The translations under genes and the position numbers were made by a program. From assembly GCA_963791805.1 (NCBI GenBank), contig CAWBTU010000006.1, positions 1,798,001-1,862,000 on the forward strand: DNA of 64,000 nucleotides, read 5' to 3'. Origin of the DNA: JACMJL01 sp963791805 (GTDB lineage: Bacteria; Bacillota; Clostridia; Clostridiales; Clostridiaceae). Shown here piece after piece: positions 43,028-51,538 of this stretch. The notes below the pieces were generated by a model, which did not search any database, had not been told where the DNA came from, and saw only the letters and a program-made list of their open reading frames with translations. Position 1 is the stretch's first letter. Each line of letters begins with the position of its first letter.

Positions 43028-43612
43028 TTAATTACTTTTAGTATTTGATTTTGCTAAATAACACTGTTCTAACAATCGTAAGGTGATATGTTTTTTCTTA
43101 TCACTCAACTTGCTTGAATTTATTGAATTTAATTTTTCAATCATATCATCAAGCAATTTTATATTCGTAGGATTTGAATATTCATTTATTAATGATTGTG
43201 TCACACCCTCTATTGTACTCTCATCCTTATTATTAAGTAGTTCAATCAATTTATCCAAACCTTCTTTTTGATAAAGATTGTATAGCGTTTCACTATATCC
43301 CTCTGCGGGTGCTCCATCTAATTTATAATAGTACGCGTCAACAATTTTTGATAAACTATCCATATTTTTTAGATTTTTTATTAAGTCTTCTCCCTTTTTA
43401 CTCATTTCTGTGCTTGATGCCGTTTGCTTATCCTCCATGTCCTTTTTCTCTGCTTCTAATGCTTGTACATTGTTTTGTAATTGCTGAATTTTTTCGTTTT
43501 TAGTCTTTGCTTCTTTTTTAAGTTTAGTTACCTCTTTACTATCATTATTACAACCAGCAAAAATCAAGCTAATAAAAATTATAATAATTAATATACAACT
43601 TTTACTCCTCAT
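43028..43612 (-). CDS. Coiled-coil lipoprotein
   Basis: A 194-residue protein with lipoprotein signal (FISLIFAGC), then a heptad-type coiled coil (about 28-68: KLKKEAKTKNEKIQQLQNN and on) and a helical C-terminal domain (about 80-190). No known catalytic motif. Start ATG has TTGGAGG. Monocistronic. Probably an envelope-anchored structural or binding protein. Confidence 0.75.
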   Translation of the reverse strand: MRSKSCILIIIIFISLIFAGCNNDSKEVTKLKKEAKTKNEKIQQLQNNVQALEAEKKDMEDKQTASSTEMSKKGEDLIKNLKNMDSLSKIVDAYYYKLDGAPAEGYSETLYNLYQKEGLDKLIELLNNKDESTIEGVTQSLINEYSNPTNIKLLDDMIEKLNSINSSKLSDKKKHITLRLLEQCYLAKSNTKSN

Positions 43613-43797
43613 ATCTTATCCTCCAATTTTGAAATTATTAATTAAACTGTTACATTGTATCAAAGTTCTCAATTAATTATAAATTTTTATAGATTATAAG
43701 TGGTTACAAAACAATTACAGGTAATGCAAGTGCCAATGCCCAATTTTCCCATTTCATTGTATTTTCATAAATTCACAATTTTCATGGTGTTACTCTG

Positions 43798-44370
43798 TTA
43801 CCTATTTACCTTTTTTTCAAGTGTTTGTACTAAATATGGAGATTTAAATTCTTTAGCCAATATATCCATGTAAACTTCATCATACTTTTTGCCACAAATA
43901 ATCTTTGCCTCTCTTAATCTCCCTGCTTCTTTAAAACCTACTTTTTCATAACATTTTATTGCTGGCTTGTTATATGAATATACTTTTAGATGTATATTAT
44001 TTAAATTTAGAATGTTAAATCCAAAATCAAGTAACAAGTTAAATGCCTCTGTTCCATATCCGTTACCCCAATAATTTTTGTTTCCAATGAATATCCCTGC
44101 TTCACAAGTACGATTAATATAATCCATATTTGGAAACCCTATATTGCCAATAACCTCATCTTTTTCAATATCTATTATAGCAAAATTAAACTCGCCCTTT
44201 GCCAACCTTTCTAAAATGCTTTTTTCTGATTCTTCATCTATTAGTTTAGCCGCAAATATCATCCCCATAGATATGTCCATATCATTTATCCATTCAGTAT
44301 ATTTTATATAGTCATTTTTATCTATTGGAGATAAATAAACTTTTTTACCTATTAGCTTTTTAAAATACAT
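43798..44370 (-). CDS. GNAT N-acetyltransferase, RimJ/RimL type
   Basis: A 190-residue acetyltransferase. Acetyl-CoA binding motif region GIFIGNKNYWGNGYGTEAFN and the following LNNIHLKVYSYNKPAIKCYEKVGF are typical of the RimJ/RimL group that acetylates protein N-termini, antibiotics or metabolites. It overlaps the deformylase gene by 11 bases, so translation is coupled. Substrate unknown. Confidence 0.88.
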   Translation of the reverse strand: MYFKKLIGKKVYLSPIDKNDYIKYTEWINDMDISMGMIFAAKLIDEESEKSILERLAKGEFNFAIIDIEKDEVIGNIGFPNMDYINRTCEAGIFIGNKNYWGNGYGTEAFNLLLDFGFNILNLNNIHLKVYSYNKPAIKCYEKVGFKEAGRLREAKIICGKKYDEVYMDILAKEFKSPYLVQTLEKKVNR

Positions 44371-44872
44371 ATTTATTTCCCCTTTCTAATTTTTTGCTCT
44401 TCAAACACAATGATTTATTATCTATAGCTCTCATAGTGGCTAGAATTCCATCAAGGTGATCACATTCATGTTGCAGTAATTCTGATAAATCACCTTCAAG
44501 TTTCAGCTCATCATCATTGAAATGCAAATCTTTAAACTTGATAGTACATCTTTTATAACGTTTAACCTTTACTAACAACTCAGGAAAGGACATACAGTCA
44601 TCTAATACTTCAAAACCTTCATCATCTTCAAAGCTTAATTCTGGATTAATAAAAATCATAGGCTTATCAATATACATATAAATTAGTCTTTTAAATACAC
44701 CTATTTGTGGTGCAGCTATTGATCTTCCTACTCCATGCTTATTTCTGAAATCTATAAGGGTTTCATGCATATCAATAACCACTTCTTTTAAACTATCCAT
44801 TTCTTCTTCTGTAACAATTGAGCTCACCTTATATAATTGAGGATTTCCGAGTAAAAGAATTTCTCTTACCAA
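44360..44872 (-). CDS. def: Peptide deformylase
   Basis: A 170-residue metalloenzyme that removes the formyl group from new proteins. Motif 1 is GVGRSIAAPQIGV (normally GxGLAAPQxG), motif 2 DDCMSFPE with the metal-binding cysteine (normally EGCLS), motif 3 QHECDHLDG with two metal histidines and catalytic glutamate. The altered motif 1 and 2 suggest a secondary, divergent deformylase rather than the housekeeping one. Start TTG 44872 has AGGAGG. Confidence 0.88.
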   Translation of the reverse strand: MVREILLLGNPQLYKVSSIVTEEEMDSLKEVVIDMHETLIDFRNKHGVGRSIAAPQIGVFKRLIYMYIDKPMIFINPELSFEDDEGFEVLDDCMSFPELLVKVKRYKRCTIKFKDLHFNDDELKLEGDLSELLQHECDHLDGILATMRAIDNKSLCLKSKKLERGNKYVF

Positions 44873-44934
44873 AATACCAACCTCCTAAATAGTTATTTGA
44901 AAATATTATAACAATTCACACAATCCCCTGCAAA

Positions 44935-45366
44935 CTAATTACCCATTACATTCTTTAAATCAGTAATGATTTTTTCATTCTTACCAACATATTGAACTAT
45001 TATATTCCCCTTTTTAAAGAAATGTGGTGGTGCTATCCAATCAACCTTTATTAATTTATTACCTCTACTATATCCTCCACCATTGATATTAATTCCTTTT
45101 GCATCTTTCTCCATGGATTTATTGCTATTGTACAAATAAATATCCACTACATCCGTACCGATTTTCATTCTTTTTCTTGGTGCCTGGAGAAAATCCTTAT
45201 CTACATCTATAATTTCAAAATTGTAATTTTTTGCTTTCATTTCATTTTGAAATTGTTCTAGCCCAAAAACTTCTTCTGGACTTTTTTTACTGCTACAGCC
45301 AATTAAAGTTGTAGCTATTACGCTTGATAATATAAAAAAAATAATTAATTTACTTGATTTTTTCAT
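44935..45366 (-). CDS. Small lipoprotein
   Basis: A 143-residue protein: signal peptide MKKSSKLIIFFILSSVI and lipobox TLIGC, then a compact domain starting PEEVFGLEQFQNEMKAKNYN and containing a possible nucleic-acid or ligand fold of alternating strands. Unknown family. Two ATG codons in a row (45364-45369); the second is better spaced from AAAGGAGG. It overlaps the end of the cupin gene. Confidence 0.75.
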   Translation of the reverse strand: MKKSSKLIIFFILSSVIATTLIGCSSKKSPEEVFGLEQFQNEMKAKNYNFEIIDVDKDFLQAPRKRMKIGTDVVDIYLYNSNKSMEKDAKGININGGGYSRGNKLIKVDWIAPPHFFKKGNIIVQYVGKNEKIITDLKNVMGN

Positions 45367-45787
45367 CATGTACCTCCTTTTTAGTTATATTTTTATACAA
45401 ATCTTGTTCTATGACTACTTTATCATTTTTGATGATTTCTCTATTTGAATTACCTGATGGCACCATTCTAAAAACTATAAATTCTGCCCAATTGTTTGAA
45501 TTGTTTTCAACTATATGTACAGATTTTTTAACTCTTACCATAGATCCTTTAAATAATGAACTATGCATAATTTCATTTTTATCTTCCCAACTAATTTCTA
45601 ATTGCCCTTCTGTTACCACCAACACTTCCTCTATTATTTGATGAAAATGCCATTCTTGTTTTGTAAATGGTGGTATTTTATTAGCATGAATTTCAAATTC
45701 ATCAAAAATAAAGTAGTCAACACTTGTTTTATTATCCTTAATTACAGAAATAGCATCTGCTTTTGTAAGGATGTCCAGTTCAGCCAT
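45350..45787 (-). CDS. Cupin domain protein
   Basis: A 145-residue single-domain cupin. The metal-binding motif is visible as KQEWHFHQIIEEVLVVTEG, the second motif around HSSLFKGSMVRVKKSVHIVE. Fold is certain, activity not: cupins include isomerases, dioxygenases and binding proteins. Start ATG has AAAGGAG. Confidence 0.82.
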   Translation of the reverse strand: MAELDILTKADAISVIKDNKTSVDYFIFDEFEIHANKIPPFTKQEWHFHQIIEEVLVVTEGQLEISWEDKNEIMHSSLFKGSMVRVKKSVHIVENNSNNWAEFIVFRMVPSGNSNREIIKNDKVVIEQDLYKNITKKEVHDEKIK

Positions 45788-45927
45788 ATTATTATCTCCT
45801 TTATTATAAAAATCGCCTTAATTACTTTTAAACTTAATTAATGGTAATTATAACATATTTTTCAACAAAAATACCGTACTTTTCATTTCTGAATTGCACG
45901 GCACGATTTATTTATATGTTTTATACT

Positions 45928-46284
45928 TTAATCAACAAATATCTGGCTTAAGGTAATTTCTAAGGATTCAAAAATTCCGACTTTCACCTTATCCTTTTCT
46001 GAATACACTTCTGGTCTTCCATATTTACTATTTTCATTTAATTTGTATGCTACTATCGTTTTCTCATCATTTTCATTATTTATACTTAATCTGACATCAA
46101 AAGGAGCGCTATAAACTTCACAAGTTTTATGTTTTAAATAGCTGTGAATAGTGGCAAATAATTCTCCAGATATTTTCTGATGTTTTCTTGTTGAAGCTGG
46201 ACTTATATTATATAGAGTTCCATCTATGATTTCCCAGCTTTCTTCATCAGACCAATTCAAGTAATCTTTATATGTATATTTCAC
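45928..46284 (-). pseudogene. Uma2-family nuclease with internal deletion
   Basis: A 118-residue frame whose ends match Uma2 (PD-(D/E)XK restriction-like) proteins: start WEIIDGTLYNISPASTRKHQ and PFDVRLSINN, end KLNENSKYGRPEVYSEKDK and FESLEITL. Uma2 proteins are usually about 185 residues. Some 60-70 residues between NNENDE and AYKLNEN are missing, the part that carries the catalytic D and E-x-K/Q. The frame is kept, so a stable but inactive protein could still be made. The GTG start has no good ribosome site. Confidence 0.7.
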
Positions 46285-46297
46285 ATCATTATTAGGT

Positions 46298-46717
46298 TTA
46301 AGATTTCTTTAATCTCAAAAAACTATACAAAATATAACTAACTATAATAATCCAAATACTGATTATAATACCACCAGCTACCCAATTTTTAGGTGTTCCA
46401 TCAGTAAAAACATTTTCAGCTTCTTTCCTGCATTCTTCCATAATTTCCTCTGGTATTAATCTTATTGTAAAAGCTATACCTATTGGTATTAAAATCAAAT
46501 CATCAAGATATCCCAATACAGGTATAAAATCAGGTATTAAATCAATAGGACTCAAGGCATATCCTACTACTAAAACTGAAACTAGTTTAGCATAAAAAGG
46601 CACATCAGGTCTTTTATAAGCCAAATATAATGCTCCAATGTCCCTTTTTATTATTTTGACTTTTTGCTTAATTATTGAAAGCCAGATTTTATATCTATTA
46701 CAAAATTCATTCTTCAA
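46298..46717 (-). CDS. YkvA/DUF1232 membrane protein
   Basis: A protein of about 139 residues with the DUF1232 core (KRPDVPFYAKLVSVLVVGYA then SPIDLIPDFIPVLGYLDDL), which is two helices in the membrane, and another C-terminal helix (IIISIWIIIVSYILYSFL). Start TTG 46717 is preceded by GAGGTG; a GTG at 46729 lies in that site. Family role unknown. Confidence 0.83.
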   Translation of the reverse strand: MKNEFCNRYKIWLSIIKQKVKIIKRDIGALYLAYKRPDVPFYAKLVSVLVVGYALSPIDLIPDFIPVLGYLDDLILIPIGIAFTIRLIPEEIMEECRKEAENVFTDGTPKNWVAGGIIISIWIIIVSYILYSFLRLKKS

Positions 46718-46950
46718 AATACACCTCACGTATAGCTTTCTACCGAATTATTCACTTTATGTGTTCTTTAAACCTCTTTTGTTCACCCTTCACCTTCCAT
46801 GGTATTATTAAGTACTTTTTACTATTTTTCATTTTGTTTCTCCAATCATATTCTTATTTTGTTATGTATTTATAATCTATAATTGTGACATAATATATGA
46901 ATAATATTTGTCACTTGAGTATGCTTTATTAGCTAAAGGAGTTGAATACT

Positions 46951-47202
46951 ATGAAATGGAAGGAAGTACAAGCAAAATACCCTGACAAATGGGTGAAGCT
47001 CCAAATCCTTAATTCACATGAAGTTGACAATAAAGAATATATAGATGATATGTCTGTAATTAATATTCTAAATAATGAAGATGAAGCTTCAGAAGAACTT
47101 GTAACCTGCGGAGATAATGAAATAGTATATCACACTAAAAAAGAAGAAATCTATAGTGAAATAAGGAATAGTTTCTTCTCATTCAGAAATATAAGAAATT
47201 AA
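46951..47202 (+). CDS. Small hypothetical protein
   Basis: An 83-residue acidic soluble protein starting MKWKEVQAKYPDKWVKLQIL, rich in Glu, Asn and Asp. AAAGGAG lies nine bases before ATG 46951. The beginning (WKEVQAKYPDKWV) resembles small uncharacterised clostridial proteins. No motif; monocistronic. Confidence 0.65.
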   Translation: MKWKEVQAKYPDKWVKLQILNSHEVDNKEYIDDMSVINILNNEDEASEELVTCGDNEIVYHTKKEEIYSEIRNSFFSFRNIRN

Positions 47203-47522
47203 AATGACTTCCTCATTTTCTCTTTATAGAATGGTGTTGGTTTTTTATTGCTATATTAATTATAATTTAAAAATTAATTTTGAATTGGTTACTGGTTTAT
47301 TTACATCTAGCATCAAAAGCATGCCCTAACTCTCAATCTATTTACCATTATATAGCATAATGGTAATGATTGAAAGTGACTCTCATATGCATATTCTATT
47401 ATTATTAGAAAGACACTCTTATCATAATAGTTTGCCTACTAGGATAAAGAGTGTCTGCAATTTTCATATAGTTTAAAAGTATAAGCCTAGTGTCAATAGC
47501 ATAAAACTAAAGAAGTTAAACA
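47203..47522. other. Intergenic stretch with palindrome copy A
   Basis: No gene found. It contains the palindromic element at 47411-47456 described separately; the rest is plain AT-rich DNA. Confidence 0.5.
47411..47456. repeat. Palindromic element A (chemosensory operon 3' side)
   Basis: AGACACTCTTATC folds with GATAAAGAGTGTCT; the loop carries TAGTTTGCCTACTA. The element recurs at 50724-50769 on the other side of the operon with the same loop. It is 66 bases past the receptor stop and likely acts as terminator. Confidence 0.75.
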
Positions 47523-48566
47523 TTACTTATGGTTTGCCATAGCATTTAATTCATCAGATAAAGTTGTAACTTCCATAAGATTAGAAGTAACTTCTTGAAT
47601 TGCAGCTGATTGTTGCTCTGTAGTTTCCAGTGTAGCATTGGAAGTTTCAATAGTCTTATCAACAGATTCTTGTATTTTATTTGTAAGTTCCATTATCTTT
47701 AATGCAGTTTCCTTTGAGTTTTGTGATAAGGTTCTTATTTCAGTTGCAACTACTCCAAAGCCCCTACCTGCTTCTCCTGCTCTTGCAGCTTCTATTGCTG
47801 CGTTTAATCCAAGCATTTTTGTCTCATCTGCTATGCTTTTTATAGAATCTAATATTGTATTTATTTCTACTGATATTTTCTTTACGTTAACAATTTCTTC
47901 ACTTAAATTATGCTGATTATTTGTTACATTTACTGAAGAGGCACTGAGTTCTTCCATAGTAGCAGATATTTGACTAAAGTTTTCTGAAAGAGCTTGGGAC
48001 ATGCTGCTTAGCCTAAGTTGTTCATAGCCTGTCTTTGAAAGTGCATTTGCCACGATATATAGTACTTCTGCAGCAGCTGTTACATTTTGCTCTTTAGTCA
48101 TATAAACTTTTTTAACTGCATCCACATAACCTTCTTCATTAACACCAATTTCATTTGCTGTTTTTCTATATTTTGCTTCTTCTGGAGCAGAAGTTAAAAT
48201 TTGTCCTCCTAAAATTGTTCCTATTAGTTGTCCACCAACTAATATTGGTGCTGCAAAATCTATTAATCCTGCATGACAGGTATAAATGTAAGGTTTTCCT
48301 GTTCTTGCTGCTTCTTCTCCACCTTTTTTATGTGATAATGCACATCTGTCATCTCCTACCCTAGTAGAATGTGTAAAATCTATACAGAAGCTTGTGTAGG
48401 AACTTGGATTAGTTACTGGTGTTCCATCTTTATCTACAGTAACACTTGCAATATTCATTCCAATAGCAAAATTATCTTGAAAGGTTTGCAGTAATTTAAT
48501 ATCAATAACATCTTTGATTTCAAGTACAGATACATCCAAATCACCATTTTTTAACTTTTTAATCAT
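47523..48566 (-). CDS. PocR-type receptor with chemotaxis signalling domain
   Basis: A protein of about 347 residues: PocR ligand-binding domain (about 10-170; TSFCIDFTHSTRVGDDRC and CHAGLIDFAAPILVGGQLIG) joined to a short methyl-accepting signalling hairpin (ADETKMLGLNAAIEAARAGE and GFGVVATEIR). No membrane helix, so it is a soluble receptor for a small metabolite. The signalling part ends early after TTLSDELNAMANHK. Start ATG 48566 has GGAGGAG. Last gene of a four-gene chemosensory operon. Confidence 0.88.
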   Translation of the reverse strand: MIKKLKNGDLDVSVLEIKDVIDIKLLQTFQDNFAIGMNIASVTVDKDGTPVTNPSSYTSFCIDFTHSTRVGDDRCALSHKKGGEEAARTGKPYIYTCHAGLIDFAAPILVGGQLIGTILGGQILTSAPEEAKYRKTANEIGVNEEGYVDAVKKVYMTKEQNVTAAAEVLYIVANALSKTGYEQLRLSSMSQALSENFSQISATMEELSASSVNVTNNQHNLSEEIVNVKKISVEINTILDSIKSIADETKMLGLNAAIEAARAGEAGRGFGVVATEIRTLSQNSKETALKIMELTNKIQESVDKTIETSNATLETTEQQSAAIQEVTSNLMEVTTLSDELNAMANHK

Positions 48567-48589
48567 ATAAGACTCCTCCAATATCAAAT

Positions 48590-48979
48590 TTAAATTTTTT
48601 TCAATTGTTCATAAGTTAATAAAGTAATAACATTAGAATTAACATTAACTATAGAAATACTTTTTTCTTTATTAATATTTTCAATGTTTTTTTCTTCAAT
48701 ATCTAACACATCATCAATTTCATTAACAGCAAGTGCAAGTTTTTCATTATCTAGGTTTATAATAATAAATTTTTCAAAAACACTACTTGTTTCTTTATCA
48801 TTCAATATCAAGCTGGTATTAATAACAGGTATTACATTCCCTCGATTACTAATTAATCCGGTAACATACTTTTTAGATTTTGGTACAGGAGTTATGGGCA
48901 TTTTATTTTCAATTGTATCAACTAAATTAATGTCAATTGCAAACTGTTCCTCCCTAAGTAAAAATGTAAGTATTTGCAA
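48590..48979 (-). CDS. CheW-like coupling protein
   Basis: A 129-residue single CheW domain that links receptors and kinase. Start TTG 48977-48979 follows GAGGTG by six bases; an open frame to 49030 lacks a ribosome site and overlaps the gene upstream. Pattern: FLLREEQFAIDINLVDTIE, KYVTGLISNRGNVIPVINTS and LALAVNEIDDVLDI. Stop is 23 bases before the receptor start. Confidence 0.85.
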   Translation of the reverse strand: MQILTFLLREEQFAIDINLVDTIENKMPITPVPKSKKYVTGLISNRGNVIPVINTSLILNDKETSSVFEKFIIINLDNEKLALAVNEIDDVLDIEEKNIENINKEKSISIVNVNSNVITLLTYEQLKKI

Positions 48980-48992
48980 TATTCTCACCTCT

Positions 48993-50102
48993 CTAAATTT
49001 GTTTAAGTATTGATGGAATGTCCAATACAAGAGTTACTAAGCCATCTCCTAGTATTGTAGTGCCTTTTATTTCACTAATGTCCATCATAATTGAGTGCTT
49101 GGGCTTAATTACCATATCTGTTTGGTCAAGAAGTGAGTCTACAAGCAAAGCAACTCTTTTATTGTTCACATTTACTATTAAAATGCATGAGGATTCATCA
49201 TTGGTTTCTATCTTTAGTAATTCAGATACCCTTACAAGTTGAATTACATGCTCCATGTAAATTATCATCTCGGTATCTTTAGATTTTTTTGTTTTCACAG
49301 CATCTTTATTTATAATTGTTTCAATAAAATCTAAGGGTATAGCAAAAATTTGGTTCCCAATTTTCACAAGTAGTCCTTGCATGATTGATGAGGATAAAGG
49401 GAATACAATTGTTATTCGTCTAAATTCATTAACCTTAGCTTCAACTTTCATGCTTCCATCTAAATATATTAAATCTAATCTCAATTTAAGTAATTCATCA
49501 ATATTTTTAGTAAAGCCTATAATATTAAAAAGTTTCTTAAGCTCATCTTCGTTAAAAGCTAATAAATCTAGATTTTCTTTATTTAGCTTTTTACAAGTTT
49601 CTTCGTAGTTGAAGCCTTTTCCGTTACTTTCAATAGCCATTGTCAAGTTTTTGCCATCAGAATTAGCGGAAATTTTAATTTGATTAGGTTCATTTTTTAA
49701 AGCTACAAATTCATTTTCACAAATATCTTTTATTAAATAAATCAATATATTATGAATGTAACTTATAAAGGAATTTTCTATTTCTGTTTCCTGCCCTTCA
49801 AAGATAAAATCCAATTTGATATTAAATTCTTTACGACATTGGTTAACTAAATCTGTCAAAGAACTATTTATTGTTTTAATTTTAATTAGTCTAACTTTTT
49901 TTATAGAGGCTTGGATTTCAGAAATAATCCTTAACTCTTGATCTAAAATTTTTGCATGAGTGTTATCGGAACACTCATTTTTCATTTTTTCAATTCTTAC
50001 TTTATTTATAACAAGTTCTTCCACCAATCCCACTAATTCATCCAAGTTTTTTTTGTTAACATTAGATATTTCTGAAAAGTCATTTGATACTAATTTCTCC
50101 AA
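48993..50102 (-). CDS. CheA-like protein without phosphotransfer domain
   Basis: A 369-residue relative of chemotaxis kinase CheA, about half the usual length. It begins with a helical dimerisation domain (about 12-75), continues with a degenerate ATPase-like region (about 80-230) and ends in a CheW-like domain (about 235-368; GLLVKIGNQIFAIPLDFIET). The N-terminal HPt domain with the phosphorylated histidine is absent. The N box reads YLIKDICENEFVA rather than HLIRNSVDHGIE, and the G box ESNGKGFN, so ATP binding is doubtful. Probably a scaffold. Start TTG 50102 with AAGGGGG. Confidence 0.8.
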   Translation of the reverse strand: MEKLVSNDFSEISNVNKKNLDELVGLVEELVINKVRIEKMKNECSDNTHAKILDQELRIISEIQASIKKVRLIKIKTINSSLTDLVNQCRKEFNIKLDFIFEGQETEIENSFISYIHNILIYLIKDICENEFVALKNEPNQIKISANSDGKNLTMAIESNGKGFNYEETCKKLNKENLDLLAFNEDELKKLFNIIGFTKNIDELLKLRLDLIYLDGSMKVEAKVNEFRRITIVFPLSSSIMQGLLVKIGNQIFAIPLDFIETIINKDAVKTKKSKDTEMIIYMEHVIQLVRVSELLKIETNDESSCILIVNVNNKRVALLVDSLLDQTDMVIKPKHSIMMDISEIKGTTILGDGLVTLVLDIPSILKQI

Positions 50103-50127
50103 ACGTAATCACCCCCTTGTATTGAAT

Positions 50128-50526
50128 TCATTCTATAATTAAAGAATTGGAATTTAATAAATTAATAATCATTCCATTAACTTTAACTACTCCATAAATG
50201 AAATCGTTGCTATGAGTTTCCACAATGTTTACGTTACTAACATCAACGATATCGTTTACAATATCTACAATAATGCCACACTTTTTATTTTGATTAGTTA
50301 TAACTATTACACTACTATCAGGTAACACGGCTTTAGTTGAAAACTTAAATTTCTTTTTTAGGTTAATTGCCGGTATAAGTGTATTCTGAATATCCATCAC
50401 TCCTTCTAAATATTCAGGAGAATTAGGAATTGAAGAGATTTTAGATATTTTCATAATTCTTTCAACATTAAGCATGTCCACTCCCATAATTTGATCATTA
50501 ATGTTGAATGTAACGATACTATTCAT
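50128..50526 (-). CDS. CheW-like coupling protein
   Basis: A 132-residue CheW domain, first gene of the operon, distinct from the CheW at 48590. It starts MNSIVTFNINDQIMGVDMLN, with PEYLEGVMDIQNTLIPAINL in the middle. Start ATG 50526 follows AAAGGAG by 11 bases; a TTG further upstream (50553) has no ribosome site. Gap to the CheA-like gene is 25 bases. Confidence 0.82.
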   Translation of the reverse strand: MNSIVTFNINDQIMGVDMLNVERIMKISKISSIPNSPEYLEGVMDIQNTLIPAINLKKKFKFSTKAVLPDSSVIVITNQNKKCGIIVDIVNDIVDVSNVNIVETHSNDFIYGVVKVNGMIINLLNSNSLIIE

Positions 50527-50723
50527 GAAATACTCATCTCCTTTATATTTCAAGTTTTATTAAGGTTAGCATATACTAACTTACTTACTATTTCAATGAG
50601 ATATTTAAGTATAGAAAAGTATAAATTACCAGTAAAACCAACAAAACAAAATCGAGCTAAAAAATCTCAACGGCTTTACTTTAAAATACTCACCCTAGCA
50701 GGCTGTAAAAGAATTAATAAAGA

Positions 50724-50769
50724 AGACACCCTTATCCTAATAGTTTGCCTACTAGGATAACGGGTGTCT
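50724..50769. repeat. Palindromic element B (chemosensory operon 5' side)
   Basis: AGACACCCTTATCCTAA folds with GGATAACGGGTGTCT; loop TAGTTTGCCTACTA. Compared with element A (47411-47456) a T-A pair has become C-G and one extra pair closes the stem, so the pairing is kept while sequence changes. It may end the GNAT neighbour's antisense side or the plus-strand. Confidence 0.75.
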
Positions 50770-50817
50770 GCAATTTTTATGTATAAATTTATATTTTAAT
50801 ATCTACTATTACTCTTT

Positions 50818-51249
50818 TTAAGCCTCCATAATAAAATGAGACTCTGTTTCACCTACCACATTAAACCCTAAATTTTCGTAAAGTTTTTTTGCTCTAATAT
50901 TAAGCTTCAATACCTGCAGTCCAACTGAATAATTCATTTCCATTGCTCTTCTCTTAATATCACTAATTATTTCAGTTCCAATACCCATGCCCTGATTATT
51001 TGGATGAATCTGTATCTCTTCTATATAAATTTCATTTTCTTTTTCAATTAATTCAAGTACTCCAATTTCTTTTTCGCCATCTAGTATAATATAAGTAATT
51101 TCTATTTTAAATCTATTCTCGCAAAAATCTTTTTCAAATTCCTCATCTCTATTATTCCAAAATTTTATTACGTAATCCTTATACACTGTCTTAAATAAAT
51201 CAGACACAAAAACATAATCATCTTCATTTGCTTTTCGTAGTTGATACAT
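50818..51249 (-). CDS. GNAT N-acetyltransferase
   Basis: A 143-residue acetyltransferase with the acetyl-CoA motif IHPNNQGMGIGTEIISDIK and typical C-terminal strand AKKLYENLGFNVVGETESHF. Start ATG has AAGGAGG. Alone, between the palindromic element and the long MITE-like palindrome. Substrate unknown. Confidence 0.88.
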   Translation of the reverse strand: MYQLRKANEDDYVFVSDLFKTVYKDYVIKFWNNRDEEFEKDFCENRFKIEITYIILDGEKEIGVLELIEKENEIYIEEIQIHPNNQGMGIGTEIISDIKRRAMEMNYSVGLQVLKLNIRAKKLYENLGFNVVGETESHFIMEA

Positions 51250-51317
51250 TATTGAACCTCCTTATCATATAAGATGCATTCAAGAAATCCTTCTAAATTT
51301 ATATAATATGAGCGTTT

Positions 51318-51521
51318 AAGTAAGAACAAGATATTTTATGCGTAGAGGTTGTCTGAGCGAACATTTAGAAAGACTTAGCTGGTTTATTTTAGAATTGCGT
51401 TAAGTCCACGAAATGTTTGAGCGTAGCGAATTTTGAGTGGATAGCAATTCTAAAATAAAGCAGCTTAGTCTTTCTATGTGCAGCGAACAACCTCTTAGCA
51501 TAAAATATCTTGTTCTTACTT
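51318..51521. mobile_element. MITE-like long imperfect palindrome
   Basis: A 204-base imperfect palindrome. The outer 24 bases (51318-51341) are perfectly complementary to 51498-51521; further inside GAGGTTGT pairs with ACAACCTC, AGAAAGACT with AGTCTTTCT, TTTAGAATTGC with GCAATTCTAAA, and GTCCAC with GTGGAT near the tip. It has no open frame. Terminal inverted repeats, no coding content and a size of about 200 fit a MITE or a large structured RNA element. It begins 17 bases after the stop of the metallo-hydrolase gene. Confidence 0.7.
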
Positions 51522-51538
51522 TATTCATATCTTACAAA

